Origin: Bacillota bacterium
GTDB taxonomy: Bacteria; Bacillota; Clostridia; Christensenellales; Borkfalkiaceae
Reading direction: 5' to 3'
Length of the DNA: 16,495 bases
NCBI GenBank assembly: GCA_023403375.1
Contig: JAEYEN010000025.1
Span: 1-16,495, forward strand
Part shown: positions 6,655 to 12,979 of the stretch, one piece after another
Position numbering within the stretch: the first letter of the stretch is position 1
Layout: every line of letters starts with the position of its first letter
The notes under the pieces: model-generated
The model's database searches: none
Told to the model about the DNA's origin: nothing
The model's input: the letters and a program-made list of their open reading frames with translations, nothing else
Program-made: the position numbers and the translations under genes

Positions 6655-7398
6655 ATGACCACGCAAAAAATGTTATCGGGATTAAGAAAAGGAATTCAAA
6701 AGTACAAACTCATTAAAGACGGCGACAAGATAGCCGTAGGTTTATCGGGCGGTAAAGACAGCGTTACCTTGCTGAAACTTCTCGCCGAATACAGAAGATT
6801 TTCACCCGAAAGGTTTGAACTTTTAGCCATAACCGAAAATCTTAACTTTGACGGGCAGGATACCGATTATACGCCGCTTAAAGAGTTCACCAAAGAACTT
6901 AACGTGGAATATATTATAGACGAAACGGAAATAGGAAAAATAGTTTTCGATATAAGGAAAGAAAGTAATCCCTGCGCGCTTTGTTCTAAAATGCGGAAAG
7001 GCGCGCTTAACAGCCTTGCCAAAGAAAAGGGTTGCAATAAAGTGGCGCTCGGTCATCACGGCGACGACCTTATAGAAACTATGATTTTATCTTTGTTATA
7101 TGAAGGCAGACTTTCCACTTTCGCACCCAAAAGTTATCTCGATAAATGCGGAATAACTTTAATAAGACCTATGATAATGCTTAAAGAAGCGGATATCATA
7201 TCATATTCTAAAACGCTGCCCGTCTGCAAGAGTTGTTGCCCGGCAAATAAAAACACCAAGCGCGAATATACAAAAAAGATAATAGCGGAAATCGGTAAAG
7301 AAGTGCCGAATATAAGAGATATGATGTACGCCGCGCTCACACACCCCGAAAGATATAACCTTTTCGATAAGTTTGAAAGCGAAATAGATAAAATCTGA
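6655..7398 (+). CDS. TtcA-family tRNA 2-thiocytidine synthetase (PP-loop ATPase)
   Basis: A 247-residue PP-loop enzyme that would adenylate a cytidine in tRNA and replace its oxygen with sulfur (s2C32 in E. coli). The PP-loop SGGKDS is at 31-36. CALCSKMRKG puts Cys107 and Cys110 in the same place as the paired Cys of TtcA, LGHHGDD (132-138) and RPM (171-173) are conserved, and CKSCCP (191-196) supplies the third iron-sulfur ligand; one Cys more than needed is present. These three positions hold a [4Fe-4S] cluster in TtcA. The ANKNTKREYTKKII segment matches the tRNA-binding region. It is monocistronic. TilS and TtuA relatives were considered; the Cys pattern fits TtcA best, but the modified base is inferred. 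Confidence 0.87.
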   Translation: MTTQKMLSGLRKGIQKYKLIKDGDKIAVGLSGGKDSVTLLKLLAEYRRFSPERFELLAITENLNFDGQDTDYTPLKEFTKELNVEYIIDETEIGKIVFDIRKESNPCALCSKMRKGALNSLAKEKGCNKVALGHHGDDLIETMILSLLYEGRLSTFAPKSYLDKCGITLIRPMIMLKEADIISYSKTLPVCKSCCPANKNTKREYTKKIIAEIGKEVPNIRDMMYAALTHPERYNLFDKFESEIDKI

Positions 7399-7401
7399 AA
7401 A

Positions 7402-7430
7402 TCCGATTTTTTATTACCTATCGGACTTTT
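7402..7430 (+). terminator. Weak hairpin just after the TtcA-like gene
   Basis: TCCGAT (7402-7407) pairs with ATCGGA (7420-7425) and CTTTT follows. The stem is only 6 bp with a 12-nt loop, so it is at best a partial terminator ahead of the strong one at 7486. Confidence 0.35.
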
Positions 7431-7485
7431 CTGCTTTATCCCTTTTCTACGTCTTTATATTTTTTATTTTAGGTTAATAAAAACT

Positions 7486-7516
7486 AAAAAGCCGCGTGAT
7501 TTCAGCGCGGCTTTTT
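7486..7516. terminator. Strong bidirectional terminator between convergent genes
   Basis: AAAAAGCCGCG (7486-7496) pairs with CGCGGCTTTTT (7506-7516), an 11-bp perfect stem; an inner TGA/TCA can extend it. A- and T-runs on both sides serve the TtcA-like gene from the left and the ferritin-like gene from the right. Confidence 0.92.
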
Positions 7517-7654
7517 CTATACCTTTTTACTTTTATTTTATATATTTGTTCTTATTTTATATATTTTCCCTTTCGTTTTTCGGTTTTTCTGCATTTATAC
7601 GCTTATTTTTTTGTTTTAATTATCGGCGAATTTATTGTTATCGGCGATTATTTT
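7517..7654. repeat. AT-rich 3' flank with two short direct-repeat pairs
   Basis: No gene is seen. A 15-bp direct repeat (TTATTTTATATATTT at 7533-7547 and 7552-7566, 19 bp apart) is followed by a 10-bp one (TTATCGGCGA at 7620-7629 and 7638-7647, 18 bp apart). The second pair ends 8 bp before the stop codon of the ferritin-like gene. Confidence 0.6.
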
Positions 7655-8911
7655 TTACGACTTTTTTCGTGCGATAAAAATATTGTCCGCTTTTCTGTCG
7701 GTCAGTTCCTTAACGGGGTTTTTCTTTGTTTCATACCTGTAATCTTTGCCGAAAGTCTTAATATGGTCTTCTATAACTTTATGGCTCATAAGCGATTGCG
7801 GTTTTTTGATGTTTGCTTTCTGATAACTGAAATAGTTGGCTTTATCGGACAACTCGTTTACAAGGCAATATCCGTCGTCCCTTCTCGTATAATTTATGGT
7901 TTTGCCAAGCACGCCCCTTACGTAGTCGATATTTCCCTCAAAGCACAAAAGTTCGGGAAAATCTCCGCCGCAGGTATAAAGCGCCTGCCAAGGTTTTCCT
8001 TCGTGTTTATAAAGCAGTTTGGCAACGTGTTGCAAATGTCCGCATTCTTCCAGATACCTTTTGTAGAAAATTTCTTTAACGTAGGGGTCGGTTTCGTCGG
8101 CGTAACAACTGTAATAAAGATAACACTCGGTATATTCGTGGACAAGCCAACTTTCCAAAAGCGTACAGGTTGTATCCATAAGACTTCCGTACTCGGTAAC
8201 GTGTTGTTCTTCTATCATAGCGATTTCGGAATAAAGTTTTTTGCCCGTTTCGCTGTTATGGAACCCTGCAATGTTCATATAATAGTTCATTGTTTGCTGC
8301 TCTGCGGCGGTTATGATACTTACCACAAGTTTTGTAAACGGGTCGGCAATCTCCTTGGAAATATGTCTGTTTATCTCGTCGTAAGGGTGTCTGGGTTCCG
8401 CAATGGTCGGTCTGCCGGGCGTGATTTCCGTATATCCGCCGGTTATGGTGTTTGCGTCTATCCCCTGTTCCGTTTCCAATAAATTAGCAAAGCGGTAAAG
8501 GTGGTCAAAGTCTTCTAACAGCGCAAAGTTAAGCGCATTTTTAACGTAGTCGTCTTTAACGTGTCTTGCAAGAATCGCCGTCAAATCCACCGCCAACTGT
8601 TCGTAAGAAATGGTAGTTTCCAAATCGCTTTCGTCAATCGGTTTCAATGCGGAGATAATTTTTTGTTGCTGTTGCTCGTGCCTGCGGATAAGCGCGATTT
8701 CGCGGCGCAAAGAATTGTCGTTACAGTTTCTGTTAAACTGGTGCAAAAACCACGCCTGCTCGAATTCCGTGCCGTTTAAGAGTATTATTCGCGTTTTCGT
8801 GTAAGGCGACGTTTTTAATTTGTCATAAGGCTTTGGGCTATAATCGTCGACGCTTGCGAATTTATCGACCGATATTGCGTTTTTTTCGTAAAACGGGTTG
8901 ATTTTGTTCAT
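7655..8911 (-). CDS. Two-domain ferritin-like (diiron-type) protein of unknown function
   Basis: A 418-residue soluble protein that I do not recognise by name. The start at 8911 is chosen because AAAGGAG (8917-8923) lies 6 nt upstream; an earlier in-frame ATG at 8929 would overlap that site. Two successive helical regions look like four-helix bundles. The second has the full carboxylate/His pattern of a diiron site: Glu204 (TAAEQQ), Glu234-x-x-His237 (IEEQHV), Glu259 (VHEYTE) and Glu289-x-x-His292 (EECGH). The first (about 45-150) has a similar layout: Glu49 or Glu51, Glu71/His78, Glu104, and Asp134-x-x-His137 (LLEDFDHL), but its second helix lacks the exact ExxH. A Cys-containing tail (about 305-418) follows. 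Oxidase, peroxide or metal-storage roles are possible. It is monocistronic and preceded by unusual repeats. Confidence 0.7.
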   Translation of the reverse strand: MNKINPFYEKNAISVDKFASVDDYSPKPYDKLKTSPYTKTRIILLNGTEFEQAWFLHQFNRNCNDNSLRREIALIRRHEQQQQKIISALKPIDESDLETTISYEQLAVDLTAILARHVKDDYVKNALNFALLEDFDHLYRFANLLETEQGIDANTITGGYTEITPGRPTIAEPRHPYDEINRHISKEIADPFTKLVVSIITAAEQQTMNYYMNIAGFHNSETGKKLYSEIAMIEEQHVTEYGSLMDTTCTLLESWLVHEYTECYLYYSCYADETDPYVKEIFYKRYLEECGHLQHVAKLLYKHEGKPWQALYTCGGDFPELLCFEGNIDYVRGVLGKTINYTRRDDGYCLVNELSDKANYFSYQKANIKKPQSLMSHKVIEDHIKTFGKDYRYETKKNPVKELTDRKADNIFIARKKS

Positions 8912-8937
8912 ATTTTTCTCCTTTAACAATAAAAATA

Positions 8938-8964
8938 TTTAACGTTTTGATAATATCCGTTAAA
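8938..8964. promoter_or_regulatory. Inverted repeat upstream of the ferritin-like gene (candidate operator)
   Basis: TTTAACG (8938-8944) and CGTTAAA (8958-8964) form a perfect 7-bp inverted repeat with a 13-bp spacer, 27 bp upstream of the start codon. A minus-strand TATTAT lies within the spacer and could be a -10 box, which would let a bound repressor block the promoter. No clear -35 was found. Confidence 0.45.
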
Positions 8965-8997
8965 AAATTTTTTATACCTTTTAAGAAAAACGGACCG

Positions 8998-9089
8998 CGA
9001 AAACAAAAATACAACTAAAATATCCAACGCCGAAAACGAACGCACAACTATATATAAAATACTTGTCCCCGAAAAGAAACGGACAACTA
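8998..9089. repeat. Three 20-bp iterated sequences (iteron-like)
   Basis: Three imperfect copies of CGAAAAnnAAnnnACAACTA: CGAAAACAAAAATACAACTA (8998-9017), CGAAAACGAACGCACAACTA (9031-9050) and CGAAAAGAAACGGACAACTA (9070-9089). Starts are 33 and 39 bp apart. A weaker fourth copy (13 of 20 matching copy 3) may lie at 8981-9000. They occupy the 283-bp region between the ferritin-like gene start and the Wzz operon end; on the minus strand they lie about 87-178 bp upstream of the ferritin-like ATG. Confidence 0.75.
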
Positions 9090-9125
9090 AACGAGAAAGG
9101 CTAAAAGGCTAAAAAAGGTTTAATA

Positions 9126-9160
9126 AAAAAGCGCACTCCCTATACGAGAATACGCTTTTT
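9126..9160 (-). terminator. Terminator of the Wzz/CpsC operon
   Basis: AAAAAGCG (9126-9133) pairs with CGCTTTTT (9153-9160), with an inner CTC (9136-9138)/GAG (9146-9148) helix. Read on the minus strand it ends in a T-run after the last Wzz gene; it could also work on the plus strand. Confidence 0.7.
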
Positions 9161-9194
9161 AGTATTTTTTACTTATTCTGTTTCTTATCTTTTC

Positions 9195-9893
9195 TTATTT
9201 CTCGATAAAAGCGAGAACGCTTGCGCCCGTAAGTTCTTCCAACTCTTCACTGGTTTTAACTTTGTTGTCCAACAGGTAACGGAGTATTGCCGCAAGCAAG
9301 CCTAAAACGATACCGATTGCAACCGAAATAAGAATATGATTTACAAGTCCGCCCGAAGAAGCCGTTGCCGAAATAACGTTTTCCATACTGACAAGGTTTG
9401 CGCTGCTTACCGCGATAGGTTTTCTTTCGTTAAGTTCTTTATCGGCGGCGGAAATAACTTTTTCAAGTCTTTCTATACACTGTTTTTTATCGGAACCCGT
9501 GTATTTGATAGAAAAGATAAGACTTTCGGTTTTATAAGAAACGCCGATTGCGCTTGCCGAAATGCCTTTATCGGGGGTTTCGCCCTCTTCTCTCGCCGCC
9601 GCGATTGTGGCGGGGCTGGTAACGATATCCGCAACCGTGGGCAAATACTTTTTCGCAAGCGAAGTGGTTGTGGAAACGTTTTCGGTATAGTTAAGTTTTA
9701 TTTTAAGCATAACGTTGCATTTTGCCGTGTAAACGGGTTTGGAATTAGCAGCGCCAAGCACCGCGCCGACGGCGGTACAAATAACGATTATCAACAAAAT
9801 CATTACCAGATTTCTGTATATGATTTTGAAAAACGGAAAGCCGTTATCGCGGGAAAGTTCCTTTTTATCTTCTGTCAAAAATTCGTTACTCAT
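9195..9893 (-). CDS. Wzz/CpsC-type polysaccharide chain-length regulator (second of pair)
   Basis: A 232-residue polysaccharide co-polymerase. A first membrane helix (about 28-50) follows a short cytoplasmic N-terminus, residues 55-180 form an extracytoplasmic domain beginning KPVYTAKCNVMLKIK, and a second helix lies at about 184-208. The tail EELEELTGASVLAFIEK is the short cytoplasmic segment that precedes a tyrosine-kinase domain in fused relatives and contacts a partner kinase in Gram-positive CpsC proteins. Such proteins set the chain length of capsule or exopolysaccharide together with a polymerase. The ATG overlaps the preceding gene's TAA by one base (TAATG), with GGAGG at 9902-9906. 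No kinase gene follows; the operon ends here. Confidence 0.83.
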   Translation of the reverse strand: MSNEFLTEDKKELSRDNGFPFFKIIYRNLVMILLIIVICTAVGAVLGAANSKPVYTAKCNVMLKIKLNYTENVSTTTSLAKKYLPTVADIVTSPATIAAAREEGETPDKGISASAIGVSYKTESLIFSIKYTGSDKKQCIERLEKVISAADKELNERKPIAVSSANLVSMENVISATASSGGLVNHILISVAIGIVLGLLAAILRYLLDNKVKTSEELEELTGASVLAFIEK

Positions 9894-10717
9894 TATTCCG
9901 CCTCCCTTTCTTCGATAAAGGCAAGAAGCGGTACGCCCGCTATTCTTTCAAGTTCGTCTTTATCTCTTATCGTTCTGTCCATAACGCTTACGATATAAAC
10001 GGCAAGCGCCGCCGCAATGACGGATAAAACGAAAGATATTAAAATTATTTTGGTTTTAGACCAGTCCGCGTCCGACCCGAGATATCCCCAATCCGCAACG
10101 CTTACGTTAACGCCGAAATATTTTATCGCTTCGCCGTCTTTTAAGTTCGCTTCTTTTTCTATCGCAAGACGAAGAATTTTAACCTTGTCTTTCGCCGCGG
10201 TCTGCGACTTATCCTGATACTTTACGATAACGCGGTAACTGATAGTCTGCGAAGTGGTGGAAGAAGCCGAAACGCTTATCGATTGAGCGTTTATATAAGA
10301 AGCGTTTTCAAGCCGCTTGTCCGCCTGATAATAAAGTTTATCTTCCGTGCCCGAAAGATTGTTTATTTTTTCTATAAACGCGTCCACGTCTACGTACGGA
10401 CCGCCGATTCCGTTTATATAGCAGTAATAGTAATAGTTTGCACGGTCCACAACGCAACCTTCGTCGCAAAAATCGACTATGGTGTCCAGATACGCCGAAG
10501 TAAGCGCGGTATCCAACTGACTGTCCGCAACAGAGCCTTTAACCCTGAAAAACGCACATTCTTTGGCGGTATAGGCAGGCTTTCTGGCAAAACCTATAAC
10601 CACGCCGCCTGCGGTTATAACTAAAATAACCGCTAAAAACAGCACGATATTTCGTTTCAGGGCGACCCACGCTCTGTGCATAACGTCGCTAAATCTTAAA
10701 CCCTTTTCGTTTTCCAT
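9893..10717 (-). CDS. Wzz/CpsC-type polysaccharide chain-length regulator (first of pair)
   Basis: A 274-residue paralogue of the next gene with the same plan: cytoplasmic start, helix at about 24-44, extracytoplasmic domain opening RKPAYTAKECAFFRVK, helix at about 228-248, and tail DELERIAGVPLLAFIEE nearly matching its partner's. The outer domain is about 40 residues longer and contains an odd Tyr cluster, YYYYCY (95-100). AAGGAG upstream of the ATG supports the start. Being first in a two-gene operon with its own control region suggests that the two proteins form a hetero-oligomer in the membrane. Which polymer they act on is not shown in the window. Confidence 0.8.
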   Translation of the reverse strand: MENEKGLRFSDVMHRAWVALKRNIVLFLAVILVITAGGVVIGFARKPAYTAKECAFFRVKGSVADSQLDTALTSAYLDTIVDFCDEGCVVDRANYYYYCYINGIGGPYVDVDAFIEKINNLSGTEDKLYYQADKRLENASYINAQSISVSASSTTSQTISYRVIVKYQDKSQTAAKDKVKILRLAIEKEANLKDGEAIKYFGVNVSVADWGYLGSDADWSKTKIILISFVLSVIAAALAVYIVSVMDRTIRDKDELERIAGVPLLAFIEEREAE

Positions 10718-10751
10718 TCGGAAAATCTCCTTGAAAGAATAAATTTGCTTC

Positions 10752-10782
10752 TTATAATTTTTGTAATATTTGTTATAATTTT
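10752..10782 (-). promoter_or_regulatory. Possible -10 region(s) of the Wzz operon
   Basis: Minus-strand AAAATTATAA occurs twice, at 10773-10782 and 10752-10761, exactly 21 bp apart (two helical turns). Either could supply a -10 box. Neither has a good -35 at the right distance, as is common at activator-dependent promoters; the repeat tract at 10802-10870 lies immediately upstream. Confidence 0.35.
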
Positions 10783-10801
10783 ACTTTTATAAAAATACTT
10801 T

Positions 10802-10870
10802 TTAACCTGATTTTTAACCCGATTTTAACTTGATTGTTAATCTGATTTTAATTTGCTTGTTAACCCGAAT
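10802..10870 (+). promoter_or_regulatory. Six tandem TTAAYN hexamers, PhoP/OmpR-type binding tract
   Basis: TTAACC (10802), TTAACC (10814), TTAACT (10825), TTAATC (10837), TTAATT (10848) and TTAACC (10860) start 12, 11, 12, 11 and 12 bp apart, with a shared tail close to TGATT. Direct hexamers on one face of the helix with 5-6 bp gaps are the hallmark of OmpR/PhoP-family response regulators; B. subtilis PhoP binds TT(A/C/T)A(C/T)A repeats about 5 bp apart. The tract begins about 85 bp upstream of the first Wzz ATG. No response regulator gene is in the window, so the binder is inferred. Confidence 0.6.
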
Positions 10871-10936
10871 TCTTTATCCGCTCTTTTTTATAAAATCGCC
10901 TTTCACGCAGGGTTACTTTTGTTTTCGTAATAATCA

Positions 10937-10989
10937 GATTACTTCTCTATAAGAAATTCCGATTACTTTTCTTATAGAATTTCTATCGG
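10937..10989. repeat. 24-bp tandem repeat with alternative hairpins
   Basis: Positions 10937-10960 and 10961-10984 match at 18 of 24 bases, both beginning GATTACTT. Each copy carries parts of palindromes: TCTATAAGA (10946-10954) pairs with TCTTATAGA (10970-10978); AGAAATTC (10952-10959) pairs with GAATTTCT (10977-10984); CCGAT (10959-10963) pairs with ATCGG (10985-10989). The first two pairings exclude each other. It lies in the 426-bp non-coding stretch 10718-11143, which otherwise holds the hexamer tract and an inverted repeat at 11046-11096. Confidence 0.65.
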
Positions 10990-11045
10990 TAACGCAGTAA
11001 AGCGCCGCTAAACTCTCAGTCAAAACAGGGATTAGTCGGAATTCT

Positions 11046-11096
11046 GCTTATATTCCGCCCATATTCTCTTTATATTTTCTATTAAAGCATATAAGC
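11046..11096. repeat. 8-bp inverted repeat between the dehydratase and Wzz genes
   Basis: GCTTATAT (11046-11053) and ATATAAGC (11089-11096) are perfect partners separated by 35 AT-rich bases. It lies 48 bp beyond the dehydratase stop codon on the minus strand. There is no T-run in the right place, so it is not a classical terminator; I found none for the dxs-dehydratase transcript. Confidence 0.45.
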
Positions 11097-11143
11097 GGGA
11101 AAAAAGCAACACCGTTTGAGTTTTTTTTGACTTTTTTAACCGT

Positions 11144-12979
11144 TCAGGCGTTTTTTTCGTCTATTATATAGGTCGGCACGAGTTCTTTTATTTTTTGTTT
11201 CATCTCCAAGCCTTCGGACTTAGCGTATTCCAGAAGTTTTTCTATATGAGAGAACAAATTCTCTTCGTCGAACGCAATAGGCTTTCCGATAGAAATCATA
11301 TCGTTGGCTGTTTTTTCAAGCCCTTCTTCCGCCATAAGCCTTTCTTCGTAAAGTTTTTCACCCGGTCTTAACCCCGTAACGACAATATCTATATCCTTAA
11401 ACGGCTCTAAATTAGAGAGTTTAATCATATTAACCGCCAAATCGTAGATTTTAACGGGTTCGCCCATATCGAGAACGAATATCTCGCCGCCCCTTGCGTA
11501 TGCGCCTGCCTGCAAAACAAGGCTTACCGCTTCCGGAATGGTCATAAAATAACGGACTATATCTTTATGCGTTACCGTAACGGGGCCGCCTTCCGCAATC
11601 TGCTTTTTGAATAGCGGAATAACCGAACCGTTAGAGCCTAACACGTTCCCGAAACGGACTGCGACGTAATCGGTTTTATACTTTTTGTCCATCGTCTGAA
11701 TAATCATTTCGCAGATACGCTTGGTCGCGCCCATAGCGTTTGTGGGATTAACCGCTTTATCGGTGGATATTAAAATAAATCTTTCCGCGCCGTATTTTCC
11801 AGCAAGGTCCGAAACGTTGAAAGTGCCGCCCACGTTGTTTTTAACCGCTTCGTTAGGGCTTGTTTCCATAAGCGGAACATGTTTGTGCGCCGCCGCGTGG
11901 AATACTAATTGAGGACGGTATTTTTTGAACACGTCTTCTATTTTGGTTCTGTCTCTTACGCTTGCGATAAGCACCAGAAGATTTAATTTGGGGAAGCGGC
12001 GAAGAAGTTCCTGCTGAATATCGTATGCGTTGTTTTCATAAATATCTAAAATAATAAGTTGTTCAGGATTATGCGCGCTTATCTGACGACAAAGTTCGCT
12101 TCCGATACTTCCGCCGCCGCCCGTTACCAGAACGGTTTTATTTTCTATATAGCCCATAATCTGCTCTAAATCGACTTTTACCTGTTCTCTTCCCAAAAGG
12201 TCGGTAATGCTTACTTCCTTTATCGCCGACACGCTGAGTCTGCCGCTTGCGAACTGATAAATACCGGGGACTATCATAACTTTACAGGAGGTTTTCTGAC
12301 ATTCTGCGATAATCCTGCTTTTTACGGAATTGCTTACGCTGGGCATTGCGATAATGATTTCTTCCGCGGCGTATTTCTGTGCGGCGGAAACCACGTCTTT
12401 CGTCGCCCCTACTATTTTAACGCCGTTTATAAACCGACCTATTTTTCTTTCGTCGTCGTCTAAAACGCAGACGGGCGTCATATTTATTTTATCCGAAGTT
12501 TTCATCTCTTTGATGAGCATAGACCCCGCGTCGCCGCCGCCGACGATTATAACCCTTACGGTGTTTTTGTCTTTCTTATGGCGAACGTTGTAGTTTGAAA
12601 AATAGCCGATAAATTTTTGTAAAAACCTGCTTACCGAAAGCGATAAAAAGATAAAAGCCGAAACCATCAGTCCGAAAGCGAAAGAAAGTTTACCGTCGCT
12701 TATTGCAACCGAAATAAGGTTTACCGCAAGAATACACACGCTTGCAAGCACAATTCTCAGCGCTTCTAAAAACCCTGCGTATTTCCAGATGTTGGAATAA
12801 AGTCCGAACAGCCACGCAAACAGTTCAACCGCGACGATACCCGCTAAAACGTAGTACCATACGTCGCCTATCGTTTCGCCGATTCGCATACCGAATAGCG
12901 GAAAGCATATCGCGAAAGAAAGCGCGGCAAGTAAAATATCCGTAGTGATAAAAATTAGTTTTTTAAGATTTTTGTTCAT
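11144..12979 (-). CDS. Membrane-bound UDP-sugar 4,6-dehydratase (CapD/WbpM/PglF family)
   Basis: A 611-residue nucleotide-sugar dehydratase, probably acting on UDP-GlcNAc as the first step to bacillosamine-, FucNAc- or QuiNAc-type sugars. Four membrane helices (about 8-120) anchor it. A CoA-binding-like Rossmann domain follows (VGGGDAGS, 146-153), then the catalytic SDR domain with NAD motif TGGGGSIGSE (286-295). STDKAVNPTNAMGATKR (405-421) has Met416 where classical SDR enzymes have the catalytic Tyr, the hallmark of WbpM/PglF enzymes; Lys420 is kept. RPGEKLYEE near 545 is also typical. The ATG lies 17 bp inside the end of dxs, with AGGAACGAAAG as ribosome site, so the two are translationally coupled. 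It fits the Wzz pair downstream as part of a glycan pathway. Confidence 0.93.
   Translation of the reverse strand: MNKNLKKLIFITTDILLAALSFAICFPLFGMRIGETIGDVWYYVLAGIVAVELFAWLFGLYSNIWKYAGFLEALRIVLASVCILAVNLISVAISDGKLSFAFGLMVSAFIFLSLSVSRFLQKFIGYFSNYNVRHKKDKNTVRVIIVGGGDAGSMLIKEMKTSDKINMTPVCVLDDDERKIGRFINGVKIVGATKDVVSAAQKYAAEEIIIAMPSVSNSVKSRIIAECQKTSCKVMIVPGIYQFASGRLSVSAIKEVSITDLLGREQVKVDLEQIMGYIENKTVLVTGGGGSIGSELCRQISAHNPEQLIILDIYENNAYDIQQELLRRFPKLNLLVLIASVRDRTKIEDVFKKYRPQLVFHAAAHKHVPLMETSPNEAVKNNVGGTFNVSDLAGKYGAERFILISTDKAVNPTNAMGATKRICEMIIQTMDKKYKTDYVAVRFGNVLGSNGSVIPLFKKQIAEGGPVTVTHKDIVRYFMTIPEAVSLVLQAGAYARGGEIFVLDMGEPVKIYDLAVNMIKLSNLEPFKDIDIVVTGLRPGEKLYEERLMAEEGLEKTANDMISIGKPIAFDEENLFSHIEKLLEYAKSEGLEMKQKIKELVPTYIIDEKNA

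Noticed and set aside
7496..8482. Plus-strand open frame of 328 codons opposite the ferritin-like gene
   Set aside because: It starts inside a terminator hairpin, has no ribosome site, and its Phe/Tyr/Val-rich sequence is the complement of the minus-strand gene, which has an excellent AAAGGAG and family motifs.
8912..8929. Start six codons earlier for the ferritin-like protein
   Set aside because: Those codons are made of the AAAGGAG ribosome site that serves the ATG at 8911.
8998..9089. CRISPR array
   Set aside because: Only three imperfect 20-bp copies with very short, unequal spacers (13 and 19 bp) and no cas genes.
10283..10624. Plus-strand open frame opposite the first Wzz gene
   Set aside because: Complement of a membrane-protein gene with a good ribosome site and family signature; composition is that of a shadow frame.
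11003..11030. Glycine-riboswitch-like sequence (TAAACTCTCAG followed by CAAAACAGGG)
   Set aside because: It resembles the 3' half of a glycine aptamer, but no GGAGAG partner or second helix lies upstream on the plus strand, and no gene follows on that strand for 4 kb. Probably chance or a remnant; a covariance-model search would settle it.
11100..11143. Terminator for the dxs-dehydratase transcript
   Set aside because: T/A runs are present, but ACCGTT occurs as a direct rather than an inverted repeat, so no stable stem forms.
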